A DNA stretch of 64,000 nt from Devosia subaequoris (GTDB taxonomy: Bacteria; Pseudomonadota; Alphaproteobacteria; Rhizobiales; Devosiaceae). Below are positions 63,564-64,000 of the stretch, piece by piece (positions within the stretch are counted from its first letter, which is position 1; every line of letters starts with the position of its first letter). Under the pieces are notes generated by a model that was given only the letters and a program-made list of their open reading frames with translations, was not told the DNA's origin and did no database searches. Both the position numbers and the translations under genes were made by a program. Where the stretch lies: the NCBI RefSeq assembly GCF_014197055.1, contig NZ_JACIEW010000003.1:248001-312000 (forward strand). Direction: 5' to 3'.

Positions 63564-64000
63564 TCGCCTCGCGGATAGCGTTGATTGTGTTCAAGGACAT
63601 TGAGGTCCATGTGATTGCGCATGAAGCGCTCGGAGGCCCGCTGCAGCGGCTGGAAATCCCAGGGAAAATACGCGCCATTGCGCAACGCCTCATAGACAAT
63701 GAGCCGACGGGCCTGGCTTTCACGCACCGCCGCGTCGAATCCAGAAAGGTCCCATTTCTCACGCACCATGGCCGCAAACCGACCCGCCTCGGCCGCATAA
63801 TCGGCGTCTTGCGCCAGGTTCCGCAGCTCATGTGGGTCGGCATGGAGGTCGAACAGTTGCGGCGGGTCGAGTTCGCAATGGATATACTTCCATTGCCCCT
63901 GGCGGATGGCCACCAGCGGCGCCTCGGATCCTTCCGCGGCATATTCCATCAGCACCGGCGTGGACCGGGCTTCGCCCCGGGCCAGCGGCACCAGCGTCTC
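63560..64000 (-). CDS. betC: Choline-sulfatase, C-terminal part (5' end outside window)
   Basis: Sulfatase releasing choline from choline-O-sulfate. Only the last 146 codons are present. [29 protein letters not shown] then [20 protein letters not shown] is typical of sulfatase C-terminal subdomains. [19 protein letters not shown] resembles the BetC tail, which contributes to the choline-sulfate site. The catalytic formylglycine motif is beyond the right edge. Coupled to betB, so betC-betB-betA is one operon. Confidence 0.88.
   Translation of the reverse strand, partial: ETLVPLARGEARSTPVLMEYAAEGSEAPLVAIRQGQWKYIHCELDPPQLFDLHADPHELRNLAQDADYAAEAGRFAAMVREKWDLSGFDAAVRESQARRLIVYEALRNGAYFPWDFQPLQRASERFMRNHMDLNVLEHNQRYPRGE

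Overview
The window reads as a chromosome segment of a GC-rich alphaproteobacterium of the order Hyphomicrobiales, possibly Devosia-like (inferred from gene order and protein style, not from a marker gene). The TCA block mdh-sucC-sucD-odhA-odhB-lpd on the minus strand, TamA/TamB, the YejABEF peptide importer, the EF-P/EpmA/EpmB set and the betCBA genes all fit that group. No rRNA, tRNA, CRISPR array, phage or insertion sequence was seen.

Layout. 1-741: 3' part of a TRAP transporter binding-protein gene with a 24-bp palindromic operator over its promoter. 1009-12615 (minus): lpd, a LysE exporter, a MAPEG protein, a secreted hypothetical, odhB, odhA, sucD, a small secreted hypothetical lodged between sucC and sucD, sucC and mdh, with clear hairpin terminators. 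12756-14985 (minus): zapE, an Inh-type protease-inhibitor lipoprotein and a DUF2007 protein. 15189-20938 (plus): yejBEFA. 20966-27796 (minus): tamA-tamB-methyltransferase. 28066-29306 (minus): macA followed by only the last codons of macB, a deletion scar. 29465-34843: a YdfG-type dehydrogenase, an Ldh-family dehydrogenase, and a three-gene oxygenase locus in which the Rieske cluster and the catalytic iron site are on different proteins, plus a glutathione transferase. 34966-39772: fabV, epmB-epmA facing efp, DUF2934 and a YciF-like ferritin fold protein. 39871-42406 (minus): a CE7 esterase, a degenerate HNH protein and a nucleoside hydrolase.

42573-48208 (plus) is the most striking part. A translationally coupled operon encodes an F420-dependent glucose-6-phosphate dehydrogenase, the F420-0:gamma-glutamyl ligase CofE and a three-part ABC importer resembling the proposed F420-0 transporter of Actinobacteria. 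It is followed by a second F420-type luciferase-like oxidoreductase. No early F420 biosynthesis gene is visible here. Together this looks like F420-0 salvage (import, polyglutamylation, reduction with glucose 6-phosphate, use) in a proteobacterium. The same 18-bp operator-like palindrome, TTTGAYC-N4-GRTCAAA, lies in front of both oxidoreductase transcription units and nowhere else that I noticed.

48388-55258 (plus): a BMP-family nucleoside/nucleobase ABC importer with a CodA-like deaminase and a metal-dependent hydrolase, probably the substrate-side partner of the second F420-type enzyme. 55336-60293: a divergent Puu-type putrescine pathway (puuC-like aldehyde dehydrogenase and puuD; puuA and puuB). 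60387-64000 (minus): betA, betB and the 3' part of betC for choline-sulfate to glycine betaine conversion.
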